A stretch of 64,000 bases of DNA from Asterella californica. Its lineage: Eukaryota > Streptophyta > Marchantiopsida > Marchantiales > Aytoniaceae. The stretch's first letter is position 1, and the number at the start of each line of letters is the position of its first letter. The position numbers and the translations under genes were made by a program. The stretch is taken from positions 4,340,001 through 4,404,000 of the forward strand of contig JAYKYS010000012.1 of assembly GCA_036924285.1 (NCBI GenBank), given 5' to 3'. Under the pieces are notes generated by a model. The model did no database searches. It was not told where the DNA came from and saw only the letters and a list, made by a program, of their open reading frames with translations. Positions 45,880 through 60,100 of this stretch are shown piece after piece.

Positions 45880-46855
45880 ATATGTAACACACAAGAAAAC
45901 CAAAAAGATGTTTAAAAGTAGTAATAGTAGAATCGAACCTACCGAGACGCAAGTTAATTTCATCCAATATAATAAACAAGTGATAAGGGTGATTTTTTAT
46001 GGTTATCTTTTATTCTCACATACAGAAATCATTCTTGGTAGAGTTCAAACTCAAGTCTATCCAACAAGACAAAGTTCATAATCTTGACGAATAACATAAC
46101 ATATACTAAACAGGTCATGGACTTCAAGAAATAGATAAACGACAAAGATACAGAGCCACAGAGCTAACGATGGGAAATTTTAGGAGATTGGTGAATCTGA
46201 CGTAAGAGCATAAGGCATCATCAGATTCAAAATTATGCAAGCTACATATTAGATTAGACGGTTCATGTACAGATGGAGGACTGGACGATTCAATTGTCTG
46301 TGAAGGAGAGTTAGACAGTTCGAGTCATTCTGAAGTCCAAACTTTTGTACTTGGATCCATCGAGATCAAAAGTACAAACCTCAAAACACAGAGTTCTACA
46401 AGAAAGTGAAGACGATATAGATTTTTATCGGACGGACTAGGAGTTCTAGATGAAATTGACTCGCAAGGAGGTGCTTCCATTAGATTTTTGATTACATGCG
46501 ACTTGAGTTTGGGTTGTTCTTCACGGCCGATGAGCCAAGCTCTTCTTTCTTGATGTCGATGCGATGGTGTAACACACAAGAAAACCAAAAGATGCTCGAA
46601 ATTAGTAATTTAAAGATCGAACCCACAGAGATGCAAGTAAAGATCATCCAAAAGTAGTAAACATGTGACAAAGGTGATTCTTTATGGTTATCTTTTATTC
46701 TGACGGACTGAAATCAGTCTCGGTAGAGATCAAACTCAGGTCTATCCAACAAGACAGAGTTGATAATCCTGACAAATAACATAACAGATACTAAACAAGT
46801 CAGGGACCTCAAGAAATAGATGAACAACAGAGAAACAGAGCCACGGACGGAAATG
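45880..46855 (+). repeat. Diverged A-B-A repeat
   Basis: Segment A (45,880-46,165) and its second copy (46,567-46,855) both open TGTAACACACAAGAAAACC and share GGTTATCTTTTATTCT and GTCTATCCAACAAGACA, at roughly 80% identity and 689 bp apart. Segment B between them (46,166-46,566) resembles 50,540-50,960, sharing GAAATTGACTCG and a GAGxCAAGCTCTT block. This could be remains of LTRs or a nested dispersed repeat; no clean ends are visible. Confidence 0.6.
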
Positions 46856-47148
46856 TCACACGAGTAAGTACTGCTGAAGTGCTACTAAGTAGCCTCTAAC
46901 ACCATAAACGCTAAATATCTTTACACTAAGTTACTTTCACTACTACTGCTCTCGGAAAACTTTGACGAAGAAGTCTCTTCTTTCGCCGAAGTACCAAGTT
47001 CAACTTCCTCCAAAGTGTCTTCACTAAAGAACAACTTCTTCCAAAGTGAGCTTCGTCCAAAAACGTACTTCGCCGCAAACTCCTACTCTGATTTTAGATG
47101 TCAAATAGCAAAGCCTTCGGCACCCAGACTAGTTCCTACCACAACAAA

Positions 47149-49127
47149 CTACGATACTCCGTAGATAAATCTCTGAAGTTGACAAACACACAATGGCTCC
47201 GCAAACTCAGGAAATAGAAAATCCAAAATAAAAAACACATAGAGGTACTGAGTACGAACAACACAACGCTTATATACAGATTTCTCCGAAGATGACGGAT
47301 CTTCTTTGGAAGAAATCGAGACTACTTCTGGTCCGTCGGATGAAGGTCCTGTGCTTGAAACGACACCAGGAACAACACCACTTCCTAACACTAACTCTCT
47401 ACCTATTTCACTAACTAAGAACTCAACGGTCGCTCTAACCTCCCTATGCTCTCTAACTATCCGTTGTCATAATCTAGCTACTCGGTTCTTCGCCGAAGAA
47501 CCCTCTACGTATGCAGCTGTGAACTCCTGCCTAATATCTCGAAGAATCGTCAACTCCGAAATATCCAAATCGGTGGCGAAGTAGTTCTTCAGTGTTGGTT
47601 CGACCCTACTCCGAAGTTGAATGTTCAGTTCCTTGGCTTTGACTATGCGGCGCTTCAAGTCCTCGATCTCCTTCGTCATCTCTGCGACGATGTCTTGGTT
47701 CCTGTTCCGCTGTCCGCGCATCTCGTCCAACTCCTTCTTCGTCAGAGAAAGAACCTTCTCATGTTCCTTCTCCCGATCCAACTTCTGTTGAAGAAGTTCT
47801 TCTTTCTCCGAAGTTACATTCTTGAGCTCCTCGGTCTTCACTTGAGTCTCCTTCTGTGCCATGAGGAGTGCCGCGCGTAAATTATCTTTCTCCTCTTGCC
47901 AATTACCTCGGCCGAAGTGCATCATATGCACTAACTCCGCTAAGTTCAACTTCCGATCGATAACTTCCTCGTAAGTTCCTCGGTTCTCCTCCAAGGTGTG
48001 CAGTAGTGGTATAACTACTTCTTGAATATATCTCACCGAAGAAGCGAGTTGCTCTATCTCTCCCATCGTCGATAAAGAAACGGTAGTCTTCGGTGTAGTA
48101 TCGTCGTTCTTCTCCGTTCAAGGAGTGTCCTCATCGTCGGCTTCCTCAGTTGCTTCTTCATCGGCTGCTTCCCCATCAACACAGACTATCTTCGTCATTT
48201 TCATCTTTTTCCTTGACTTTTGTGCGGACCTCGGTGTCTCATCTAAGGTCTTCTTCCTTCCACTTCTTCGGATTGGAAGGGACACTTCAACTACATCTTC
48301 GTCCTCGTTCTGATTCACCTCCTCAGTCGCCTTCTCTGGAACTACTGCTGAGGTCGACGCTGCCTGCCTCTTCGCTGTCTCGGTCGCTGCATCTTCGACG
48401 ACTACTTCATCGAAGAACTTCTCCAGCTGTACATTTCTTACTGGAGTTTGTGCGACCTCGAACTCCTCTTCTTTGGCTGCTGCTGTGAAGCCTAATCTCT
48501 TTTGATCTTCGACCGATAGTAGTCCCATCCCCATGTAGAACATTGAGACAAATGCTCTGATGTCGACCATGTCTTCTTCCTTCTAGAGTTTCTGCACATG
48601 AAGATGAATGATCTTCGTCCAATGAGCTCTTTTCCCGACGAAGAGATGCTCGATGAAGTTAATCTGCCAATTCGACATATAAGTCGTTCTTCTTGGCCGG
48701 AAGATCGTCATTATCGCATCAGCGACTTCTGGCTTCTTCGAGCTGCGATAATCACTGGTTCTATAACCATTCCTCCTTGTGGTACTTCCTTGAAGAGCTT
48801 GGGGAAGTTCTTCACTGCTTCGGACGATGCTGCAGCTGAAACACTGTCAAAGAGAAGGTCGCCCTCCTTGCTTGCATCGTCGATTCCCAAGACAAAGGAC
48901 CAGTGCTCCTCGGTCCAATTACACGGTCGCTCATATGATTCGTCTGCCGGATGCTATCTGCACACCTTCAGTTCGTGCACCAGCTTAGAAGAAACCATCC
49001 CCCACCAAGGAAGTAAGAGGAACGCCAAGCCCATTTCCTCCAGCTCCTTCTGATAGCAACGAAGACTTGCTCGGTTGACATCTAGCGCTCGGAGCCCCGG
49101 TGGCTTGGACGTCTGCTTCCCTCGCAT
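47149..49127 (-). pseudogene. Gag-like coiled-coil protein, broken copy 2
   Basis: Read leftward from ATG at 49,127 (MRGKQTS). The N-terminal part has a Trp-rich region with WTEEHWSFVLG, matching the WTEDWWHRTF region of the copy at 1,930-3,645. A one-base insertion near 48,740 shifts the frame; afterwards a globular part ends in DQKRLGFTAA. An acidic linker with a basic RRSGRKK patch follows. A coiled coil (about 48,000-47,600, with EELLQQKLDREKEHEKV) precedes a Ser/Pro-rich tail. In-frame stops are at 48,954 (TAG), 48,583 (TAG), 48,118 (TGA) and 47,467 (TGA). Total length is about 660 codons. Function unknown; a role in a retroelement is inferred from the repeat-rich setting. Start codon choice is plausible but unproven. 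Confidence 0.6.
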
Positions 49128-49759
49128 GTGTCGAGGATTAGCTGCAACAAGATACGAAGAAGACCGCTTCTTCTTCGGTAATCGACTTCCTCGTCACTAA
49201 TCCAGTTCTTCGTCAATATCGAGTTCTTCGTCAGTAACGAACTTCTTCGTCAGTATCTCGCTTCGGCGAAGAGTAGGTACTTCGTCGATCAAAAAATGTG
49301 GCGCGCTCCGCTCTTGCTAACACTCTGCAAATGGTAAGACAATAAGACAAATGGCTTATGTCATTCGACTTATAGCTTTTCTGCACGTTCCGAAGTTAGG
49401 GTTTCCTCCTTCTTGACTGACGTTCTTCGGTGCTCACAGTGCGGCGATGATCTTCCTCTCCTACTGCGATACATCTTCAACCTGCTGTAACTTCGTCATT
49501 CAGCCTCCGGTTGCCTCGCCCAACAACATATCGTTAGAAAGCTCTTCGCCCGAGGAATTCAACTATGAGGAATTCATCTCTCAAGTGTCTCCATAGATTC
49601 GATAGATCCTCCAGAACAGAGATTCTTCACTAAACTTCTAATTAACACTATTTTACTCATATCTTTTATCTTCTATCATTTATTCTTCTTATTTACTTTA
49701 CAACTAATCAATTAATTAACAAAAATGAAAAATCAAGAATTCACAGATGAAGGAGAAAA

Positions 49760-50927
49760 TAGTACGTGGATTGAGTTGTTAGTTTGGACGTGATGAGCAA
49801 ATTTGAGCTGGAGGAGGTTGATTTACATCAGATTTTTGCTTCCTATGGCTAAATTTTTTGTGTGATTTTGTGAGAAGAACTCCAAATGACTTGTTTGGAG
49901 TCTTGTTGGGTTCAGGATAGTCAAATCTTCCAACTAGGAAAAACAGATCTCAAATGAAGTGATTCATTCTGGCGGTTTGCGTAGATTTAGATCAGATGGA
50001 GGAGGTTCTAAGGTTTTTGGGTATCTGGACCAAAAATTATTTTTATCTTGGGTGTTGGGTGTCAAATTTTGTGTTTCATTTGGAAGTGTAGATTTTGATA
50101 GAATATCCTTTTATCTTGTTAAATTCTTAGAGCAATTGAAACGTTGTCGCGTCGTGGACCAGCTCCTACTTGAAATTCATATTTTGAGGTCTAATATTTT
50201 TGCTCTAAAGATGTTCATGGAGAGAAGTAACGAATTTTAAATCTATTTCAAATCTCGACTTTCATTGCACAAAGTGGTAGAGCTCATTGTTAGGTTTCCA
50301 AAGGCACTTCATTTGTTTCATCTAGACGCTTAATGGTGAGATTATGAGGTTCAAAAGATGAGAAAATCAAGCTAGGATCTAGCTTATCGATGTTGATTGA
50401 GTATTTGCGGTCCTTGGCGCTATACTAAGGACGCAGAGGGGTTGTTTGGTCAAAATCTAGAGAAAACTTCACGTATTGTGACTTACATAAGGGGACAGCT
50501 TAAATGTTAGCTTGTATCTAAGAGTTATCGGCCGACGATTTGAGAGATTGAGAGGTCCGATACAAGCACACAAGACATCATTTGGTTCAGATTTATACAA
50601 GCTACGTACTAGTTAAGACCGTTCATGAAGCGACTGATCATGGTGTGTGTTCTGGAAAACATTGGGACATAAGGAAGAGGATTTGGAGTGCTTTAGTGAC
50701 ATTTGAAGGAGAATTAGATCGTTCAAATCATTCAAGCCGTATCGGAGTCCAAACTTGTTGTCCTTGGATCGACCGAGATCATAACAGTGAGTTCTTCAGA
50801 AAATCAAGACGATACAAAGTTGCATTGGACAACTTAGGAGCTATGGGTGAAATTGACTCGTAAGAAAGTGCCTACGTCTATTTTTTTTCGCTTGTGACAT
50901 GAGGTTAGACTGTTCTAGGCAATCGGT
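49760..50927 (+). repeat. Diverged C and B repeat modules next to P2
   Basis: Module C (about 49,780-50,000, GAACTCCAAATGACTT then GGTTCAGGATAGTCAAAT) resembles the start of P2 at 51,000-51,180 (GAACTCCGAACGGCTT then GGTTCAAGATAGCCAAAT). Module B (about 50,540-50,960) lies between and crosses the inner P2 boundary by about 30 bp. So the palindrome edge was cut within an older repeat. Confidence 0.55.
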
Positions 50928-52191
50928 GAGTCAAGCTCTTGGTTCTTAGTGTCAGACGATCAAGGAGTCTTCACTTACGCATAGGAGAAGACTATGTGTG
51001 GATTAGTTTTTTTGTTTGGGTGTGGTAAAGGAGTTTGAGTCGCAAAAAGACAATTTATATCATATGTTTGCTTCTTGTGTGGTTTAGCGAGAGGAACTCC
51101 GAACGGCTTGGAGTCTCATTTGGTTCAAGATAGCCAAATTTAGCTAACAGAGAAGACAGATCTTAGATCAACTTATTCGATGTACATGATTTTAAGCTGC
51201 AAGGAGGAGTTTTTGGAGGTTCAGTCACTTGCGACCATAGAGATATCTCGGCTGTAAGGAGTCGGATCTCAAGGTTCTTAGAGCCAACAAAGTCAAGAAG
51301 GAAGACCTTATCGACATCTGAAGGTCATTTGACAAAAGAAAAAAGTTTTCAAATAGATCTTTTTGATTCCTTTGCTACGGTATTTGTCCATTTGGAGTCA
51401 TTAGAGTTCTAGTTGGTTATATATGGCTTGTGGTAGCTAGGTATTGTTTGACGGAAAAGAAAGTTCTCAGATAAGTCTTTTTTGATTCTTTCGTTATAGT
51501 TTTTGTCATTTTGGATCTTGTGATATCGGTGCAAAGCTTTATTAGCAAAGATGTTTTTCTTGCTTTGAATTACATTGATAATTTTGGATCTAGGTTGAGA
51601 TTCAGAGACTTGTTTTCTTATCTCTGTTCAACACACAATATCTCCACAGTCAAGAATCTCGTATTTCCTAGACAACTTTCACGCAAAATCAGATACGACA
51701 ACGCAACGTGATGAAGTGATTGGAACGCAATGAAGCAAGTGAGACATGATTGCAAGCATAAAGTGATTAGAACCCAATGAAGTGAATGAGACACGACTGC
51801 AAGTATTTTTGTCTTGACTTCAGTAACTCCATGTTTCATTCACGTCAAGTATTTAGCGACAGAGATGTGAATACACACAAACCACGACCTTGTGAATGCA
51901 GGTTTAAGCTAATCAAGTAAAAAAGACGAATTACAATGAACACAATAATCTACCGCTTGAATCTACACCATCCGTAACAATAACAAAGTGGAGAATTATT
52001 AGAGCTTGTATTTAATCTGGAATATGACTCGTGCTATTAGCTATTGTATATTGCATGTATAATAATAATGTGAGTCCAGTTCAATCCTTGAATCTACACC
52101 ATCCGTAATAATAACAAAGTGGAGAATTATTTAGAATTGAATTTATTCTGGAATTTGACTCGTGCTATTAGCTATTTTATATTACATGCAT

Positions 52192-52359
52192 AATAATCAT
52201 CCAAGCGCAGTTCAAACCATGTATTACATTGTGCTTGTTTATAGAAATGGAATATTTTCTTCTGAGAACAAATCAAATAATCATCCAAGCGCAGTTCAAA
52301 CCATGTATTACATTGTGCTTGTTTATAGAAATGAAATATTTTCTTCTGAGAACGAATCA
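52192..52359 (+). repeat. 84-bp tandem duplication only in P2
   Basis: AATAATCATCCAAGCGCAG starts at 52,192 and at 52,276. P1 has one copy (about 42,075-42,160). The two P2 copies differ at two or three bases, so the duplication is younger than the palindrome. Confidence 0.88.
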
Positions 52360-55300
52360 AATATTGTCTTGAACTGCTTTAACTACAATTTAATATTGAA
52401 AAGATCCCTCTAAACACCTTAGAGATAATTCTTTTATATAGTTCATTGTTTCTCTTGAAAAAGCTGGATTTGCCATGCTCGAACTCCTGACGTGTATATT
52501 CAAAACGCGTACAGTTATTACTGTGATGTCTTCACTATGTGTAATATTGAAGACAACACAGTAATATAAATCAGGTTCAAATATAGCTTCTAGACAGCGT
52601 GTGGAAGTTTAAGATCCTCGTCTTGGCAAATGATCGTACGTCCTAAACCACTATGTATGCAAGAATGACTAAAGTATCTTAAATTTAACTTTAGTCATTA
52701 TGAAACCAAACAGCTGCTGAGTGATAAAATCTCTTCACTTGACAAATATATACAGTCACTTCAAATGCAAAATAAATTTATAACTGCAATAGACCCGTTC
52801 ATTGTCAACTGCAACTAACCATCTGTAAGGATTTACGCCCGCCTTAGACAGACTTTGTTTTCCCTTCCACCTCTGCACACCACACTTTGCATGCATATTT
52901 AGCTCTACTGTTACGATCGAGATATTTAACTGTATAAATAATTCTACTTGCTTGCTCAACACTGAGGTCAGTGTGACTTGTCGTGTCATATTCTTTCTAA
53001 CCAAATCATCTATGTGCTATTACAGCACTGTAGACCTGTCATCGATAAGATATGGAATATGAATAAAAATTATCTCTTATCCCATAATGAATATGATACA
53101 GAGAAAATGATAGCTATACATCATATATACTTGTACTTCTTACATGTAAATCTGGTTTAAATTAAGGAAACTTTGTTCAACTTTAGAACTAAGTCTTAGA
53201 GTTTTGGGCGAGATGCTCTATCCTCTTGTAGTACATAAGAACTAAGTCTGCAGTCTTTTGCCCTTCTTTCATTTGTATATAAGGAACGAGGGTGAAAGGA
53301 ACAAGAGCTTATTCGCTTCTGTATCTTAAAATTTCTTGAGAGGTGGTTTGGTAAAATCTGTATGGATATGCTGCTCTAGCTTGCTCACCCATAGGCTTGA
53401 AAGTTTCAGTTATATGCAGAATCGAGAAAAATTGTAAAAGAAGAAGATTAGTTGTGCATGGAACTGTTGAGTTTGTAAAGAAAGTGTTTCTGGACCTATA
53501 GATCTCAGAAATCAGCTTTGTGCGTGGCTTTATTCATCTTGAACTTAGAAGAAATTTTCAGTTGGGCGATCAAGGTTCAGCTTTTCCTGTAACTTGATTT
53601 CATTGTTTGCTCAATTGAACCTGATTTGAAGGTGAAAATCTTACCTGGAGGTTCATATTGATCGGATCTCACAGTGATCTTGATGTGTAATATTCTAAGT
53701 TAAACGAGTGATCATGGGTGTGTGCAACTACATGAGAGTTTTTGAGGATAAGTCTAGCCATGTACGATGAATTTGCATTCCACTGGACACGTACCATCAA
53801 TTGCATGATAGTGCAGATGCCTGTTCTCTTACGCGTCATTCATACAACAAACGAAACAGAGAAGTATTGTATGTTATTTGTCGAGTCTAGTCAGTGACTG
53901 TTATAGGTAATGGTGCGATCTGTTCTGTTTCTGGTTTTCATCTGTGGGTTGTAGTACAGAGTCAAGCGGAGCGTAATCGCAGTTTAAAAGTTTACGGGTA
54001 AGAAGAATGTCTTTTCAAGATTAAAAGCAGTTCCTTACCAGTCTCGAGGTACAATTTTCAGCCCTTCCTTTCATCGGCGTTTTAAAGCTTTTTATTAAAG
54101 CAAACAAGCAGTGGCTTGTTGGCAACCTCATCCGCCTGTAGCTCGGGCGACGTGGGGTCGAGTTCTCTTGTTGGGGTGGAAGGGGACTCATGCTGTGGAA
54201 TGGCAGCAGCACATGGTTGCAAATAGCCGCACACCGAAAAGAGACTTAAACACAACATTAAACCCAAAAAAGATTAAAAGCTCAAATTAAGAAGCTAAAT
54301 CACTCTATTCAGGTGTGTATCCAACTCAGATTTCTTTCGGGAAGAAAGAATTAATTAATCTGTTGTTGCTGATGAGTGGATATTTTCTCCGCATATCATG
54401 ATATGGTCTTCAATGCTGGATACTCCTGCCGTAGTTTCAAAGCTCTTTTGCATGCTGGATGTCACAATTGGAGCAGAGATGATGCAGCCTCATCACCCAA
54501 AGCAGTTAGAAGTTGATGAGGAAGAGCAGTTTACCAGCTCCCTGCACAGTCCCTTGATAATAACAGATATGCGCTGATCAGGACCTCTTCGTATAGGTTT
54601 CCAACAAAATTGATCCGAACCCGTAGTTTTACGACCTCATATTCTTTCTCTGATGTATGCATATCGATAGAGTCTGCTAACATTCCGTTTAGTCTCTCAG
54701 TGCAAGGAAGAAGAAGCCACTCGTGATACGAGAAACAGAAGGAGAGATCTAGAGATGCACTCGACAGGTTAAGGAAATTAGTTGCGTGCCAAGGTGAACC
54801 GAGGATTCCGATCTTGAGGGTTTCATCTTCAACGTAGAACAGCCACTGTCAACTAAGTTGGATCTGTAGAAAGTAGAGACTCTGCTTATCTCTGTTACGT
54901 TATGCAGACTTCTTCAGTTAATGTCTTTCTAAATGTCGTTGTCAGTGCTATCTTGCGCACAGGAAGAAACTAACAGTCACCTCAGATACTGACATGAACT
55001 CAGATTCCTACTTGTCACTCACATCATTAGCATAATACTTACAGCAGAACCGGTAACGGATTTTTCAACAAGTAGCTAGAAATCTTATTTCATATATCTT
55101 TGCTTTGAGGAATTTGGTATTTTTCACTGTTCACAAATGTACAGTTCACGACAGAGCCACGTTTACTGTGTTCGTGAAGGTGTTATTTGTAGTTGCGTGG
55201 GACCGAGAGAGACAGAGACGAGTGAGAAAAATTCAAGTACAACTCAACACGAGAGTGTGTGGGAAATGGGGTGGGTCGCTATCGAGAAAAAGAGTGAGGT

Positions 55301-56853
55301 AGAAGGGTTGAGTGGTGTTACTGGAAAGGGTGGGTAGAGGTGAGAGATAGCCGTGCAGTGGAGTGTTGCGTGCGTTGTATCTTTCGGGAAGGTGTTGATG
55401 GTGAGTGAGTTTAATGAGCTTTCCTGTCTCCGTTTTCTCTTTTTATCGTTTTCCTGAGATCGATAAGATTATCGGTAGCACTTTCCCAAGCATGCGAGTT
55501 AGATCTTTCAGTCCCATCCAATCCGTAATGCTTTCAAGTGTACTACATTATTCCTTATTGGCTGCGAAAATCAAGAATCTTTTTTGGTAGTGACAGGTGA
55601 AAGAGTGGATGAAATTGATCATAAACTGAGTGAGTGTCATCATGCAGTTCTCTTGTAGTGCACTGTTTACTACTACCCACTAACTTCAGTTCACTGTTGA
55701 CTTCTTTAGTATCCACTAAAGTTCTCTTGTAGTCCACTGTTTACTACCACTCAGTTTAGTGCACTGTTTACTACTGCTCTAGGATTGAACGAATTGCCTC
55801 GACATTACGAAATTTGTTCAACTATGGACGTCTTTCCGGAGTGAAGATATTGTGTAGCTTGGTGATAATTATGGATAGATTTATCGATCCAAAATTATCA
55901 CCAAGCAATAACAATATTTCCTGTGGTTTATTCTTCTCTGCAATCGCTAGAAGGTAGACAGGGGCCCAATATACATGCAAGATGAAAAGAAATGAAAAGG
56001 ATTAAATTAATAGTGTGGATTTTTGGTTGGTGTTTGGTTACCGTGGTCAGGGAAAATGAGTGGAAAATTGCAAGACTGATGCTCGACTGGTTTTGTGAAA
56101 TACATTTTAGACAAGAAGAAAAAAAGGACAGATTTTTACTAAATTTAAATTACTAAACCTAAACATCTATATTTGGACATAGTTAACTTGATTAAACATG
56201 TCCGCTGTAGTCACAAAACCAATAAGCAATGAACAGTAAACTTATATAGGTCTTGGTATAAACAAATTTGCTTTGAACAAATAAAAATATTTTCAATTTT
56301 AAAATTTTAATTTTCAGCTTAACCCTTTTAAAAAGAAAAATTAGGAAATAAATTAAAAGGAGTGTATATTCCCCCTCTTCCGCACTTTGAAGAGGGTGAA
56401 ATATGCATGCTCAATGCTGGGGCGCAAATGAAAAGAACTGCATATGCTCCTCACTGAATTGCCTTACCTTTCAATCCTTTGGCAGATGTAAGGAACCTTT
56501 GGACCGGACATAAACCCCGGGTGCGGATATAAAATCTAGAAAAGGAATAGTTAGTTTTCTCACCGGGTGCTTTGCGTTATTTAGAATATCCTCTTTGGTT
56601 CATAAAATTTACATTTCTCACTCAGTTTTCTTTGGGATTAATTACAAATTGTAAAGTTCTAAGACTTGAATCATTATTTCAAAGATTTCATTCGAGAATG
56701 AAACATTTATCATGAAAAGCATTATGCGCTGCACGGTATAGTTCTCTGAAAATGAACCCGGAAAAAGAGTTCCTTATCTTACCAATAATACTTATACTGA
56801 CAGCCAGGGTTTAACTTTGTTGTTAGAGTATTTTTTCCTTGCTGTTTACGTGG

Positions 56854-57177
56854 TGAACGAAACCCATGGTTTTCTCCTTTATGAAGCATGCATATTCTCC
56901 TCATCTTTTTATTAATTTATTATTTAATTCTTCCGGATGAAACCCATGGTTTTCTCTTTCACGAAGCATGCATATTCTCTTCATCTTTTACATTAATTTA
57001 TTATCTAATCCTTCCGAATGAAACCCATGGTTTTCTCCTTTATGAAGCATGCATATTCTCCTCATCTTTTCCATTAATTTATTATCTAATCCTTCCGAAT
57101 GAAACCTATGGTTTTCTCCTTTATGAAGCATGCATATTCTCCTCATCTTTTCCATTAATTTATTATCTAATCCTTCC
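56854..57177 (-). repeat. 81-bp tandem array, four units
   Basis: P2 counterpart of 37,204-37,444 with one additional 81-bp unit. On the plus strand the units read GAAACCCATGGTTTTCTCC, then GCATGCATATTC, then TTAATTTATTATCTAATCC. Confidence 0.88.
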
Positions 57178-60100
57178 GTGGAAAGGAGGTAATAAATTAA
57201 TAAACGTTAAAATTAATGTCTATGCGGTAGTAGGATCCTAGTCTTATTGCTTCTGAAGCGCATCCTTAAGCACTCTGTTTATGAGTTAAGTCGGAATCTA
57301 GACGTAATTCACGATTGATGTACCGTTTACAAAAAAGATTACAAATTATAACTTAATGTGAATTTTATACGTACTATGTGTATATATTTTTAATAACTGA
57401 AACAAAATCAGTTTCAATCCGTGCAGAAGAAAATCAAAAAGTATCCTAAAAACAGTCCAATATAGAATCCAGTTTCTATAGTTTCTCCTTATTTGCTCGC
57501 TTTGTCCCTTAGGCTATGTCAGTCACTTCATGTTGCATGAATATTCTCTCCTTTTGTTACATTGTAGAATCTAACCATGGTATGCCAACGGATGTTTTGC
57601 AAACAACAGCCTGGGACCAACAGACCAGGGTACGCGAGGCATGGGAGCCGTATATGGTATGTATGCTGATAACAATCTAACTACTTAACGCATGAATACT
57701 TCTGATATTAAAGCAAACGATTCATTCATGACCCTGACATGAGACCGGACGGACTTTATACACAATATAACCTTGTCTATACGTGTTCTATTGGAAGAAC
57801 CCTTCCATATTCACCCTCCCTTCCAAGTCCGGAATAGGGAACATATGCATGGTTTTAATTTATGTTTTAAAGTTTTTTCTTAGAAAGGTTAGGTTATAAT
57901 TAAAGTTAAGAAAATATTTTTATTCGTAAAATCCATAAGTTTTTATACCATAAAAAGGTTCAGTCTTTGTTAGTTGTTTATGGATTTTTTTAACTGCATT
58001 GATCCTTTGTTATCAAGTTAACCAAGTGGTTTTTGATTTTAGCAGTTCAGATTTTGTCAAATAAATTTAGAAAACTCTGTAACTTTATCTCATTCATGTA
58101 TTTTCAAACCAAGTCGAGCACCAGTCTCCCCTTTAAGTCTGTGCTTTACTCCATACTGTTAATGTATTTTTAACTAAATAATTTTGAAGCAGTTTTCAGT
58201 CAATTGCACATGATGATTCTGTGATCTGTTTAAACGTTTGTTTTCTTTTTCTTCTCGGCCAGAAGTGTACTTTTCATGCATATTAATTCACCTCTTCTTA
58301 CGAGTTTAATTTATTACCTAAATTTTTCATTGAGAAGGGTTAGATAATAAATTAAAATTTAATCAAATGTACTTTGGGGTTATCAACATCTCGCAGATGT
58401 ACTTTGGAGAGTGTGTCTCTCAGTGCTCCTCTTATGGTTTTTGTTTGGGTATTTAGTGTCTCCAGGCCGGTAAAAAGTTGACACTTAATAGAATATTTTG
58501 ATCTTTCATGTCTCTTTGGTATAGGATTTTTGCTTAACACTTTATATCCTTTTCTGATAACAACAAGAGAGGAAAAGTTCTCCGAAGTTGATCTTGCATG
58601 TATATTCATGAGAGAGAAGATATATTCACCTCATACACAGTAGAAAGCCCTCCGGCTTTCTAAGTGTACATGAGGTGAATTATATCTTCTCTTCCGGTGG
58701 GAGGAGTTAGAGCATAAATTAATGTGTACATGAAATAACATTTTTTGGTAAACAAATCACTTATATCACCAGCAGCGCACATGTCAGTCCATGCCTCACT
58801 TATGGATTATATATGGATCTGCTGGCACCTCCGAGACTAGTTAACACATATTAATTATAGATTATTAGATTTTTATAATAATCTATTATAATATTTCTAT
58901 ATAGCGCTTACACGTTTTCTGATAGGAAAAAATAGCATTTGATGTAAAAGGCAGCGAGGAAAGATATTCACATTCCTACTACATCTATACAAGAGAGCAA
59001 TCGTGCATATATATATATTCATCTTCTTCTACGGAAGAGAGGAATATGTAGAATCTTTAGTTTACGATTATGCTGAACTTTTTCTCGTAGAAGAGTTTGG
59101 TCATAGATTAAAAACTAGATTTTTTAGGAGAACTATTCGTTAGAAGTTTATTTCTTTGTAATAGGTAAAATATTTTGTGTTATTTTAAAGATTTATTATA
59201 TTTTGTGTGTAAGGTGTTTGAGTTGAAGACAGAATCAACATCTTTGTATCAAAAATATATAGTACTTTTACGGTCTCTAAGTTTTCGTGTTTCCTTTTTC
59301 ATTTTTGAGTTTTCTTATACACATGATTTTTCGAAACCTCAAGTTTCTGTCCCTTAATTTCTGTTTCAATTTTCAAATCTGTGCTCCAACGCTTCCGATT
59401 CAGCAGCTGTTCTATTTGGCATTAGATGACCTTCAAGTCCTTCCGACACGGTCGCTTGAGATAGACCGACATCGCACTCAATGTACATCAACTTCGGTTT
59501 CGTAACCTGTTGATGGTTGTTCAGCATAACATTTGTCATTAAGGTGCGTCAAAGTTAAGAAAAAATATTCTTCAACAGCTGAGAGATAAAATATCATAAT
59601 TGATTACGGATAACTTTCTGTAGGATAGTGGTTCATTCTGGATCTTCTTTGTGAGTAGACATCACTTTTTAATTTTAACACCAAGAATAATTATTCAGAG
59701 CCATAGATTCTTTACTGCAGAAGAAGAGTAAAAGTTCGTTAAGAGAACACTGAAGATGTTTATCTATGAACACTTCCAGAAGTGTCAACAGGAAACACCC
59801 ACCAAGGTCTTGCCGAAGTAGTAACTCCCTACTACTGTGGATCCAAAATCTTTCGAAAAGATTCCAACTTTGATTCCCCTATTAGTCATTGCAGCTTTGG
59901 TTCTTGTCTGGTTTTGCGGGTGAACTTTAGCTTGTTGTTCACTTCGTTATCCTTTGGGCTTCTTATGGTAGCCAGTTAGTCAACTAGGTGGTATGTAGGT
60001 TTTTGACTCTTGGCTGCTGGATAAAGTCTCGGGGCTAACCGGCATTCTTGGTATTCTCAACGCGCTGGAAAAGTCGGGTTAAAATGGTGAACAGTTGGAT

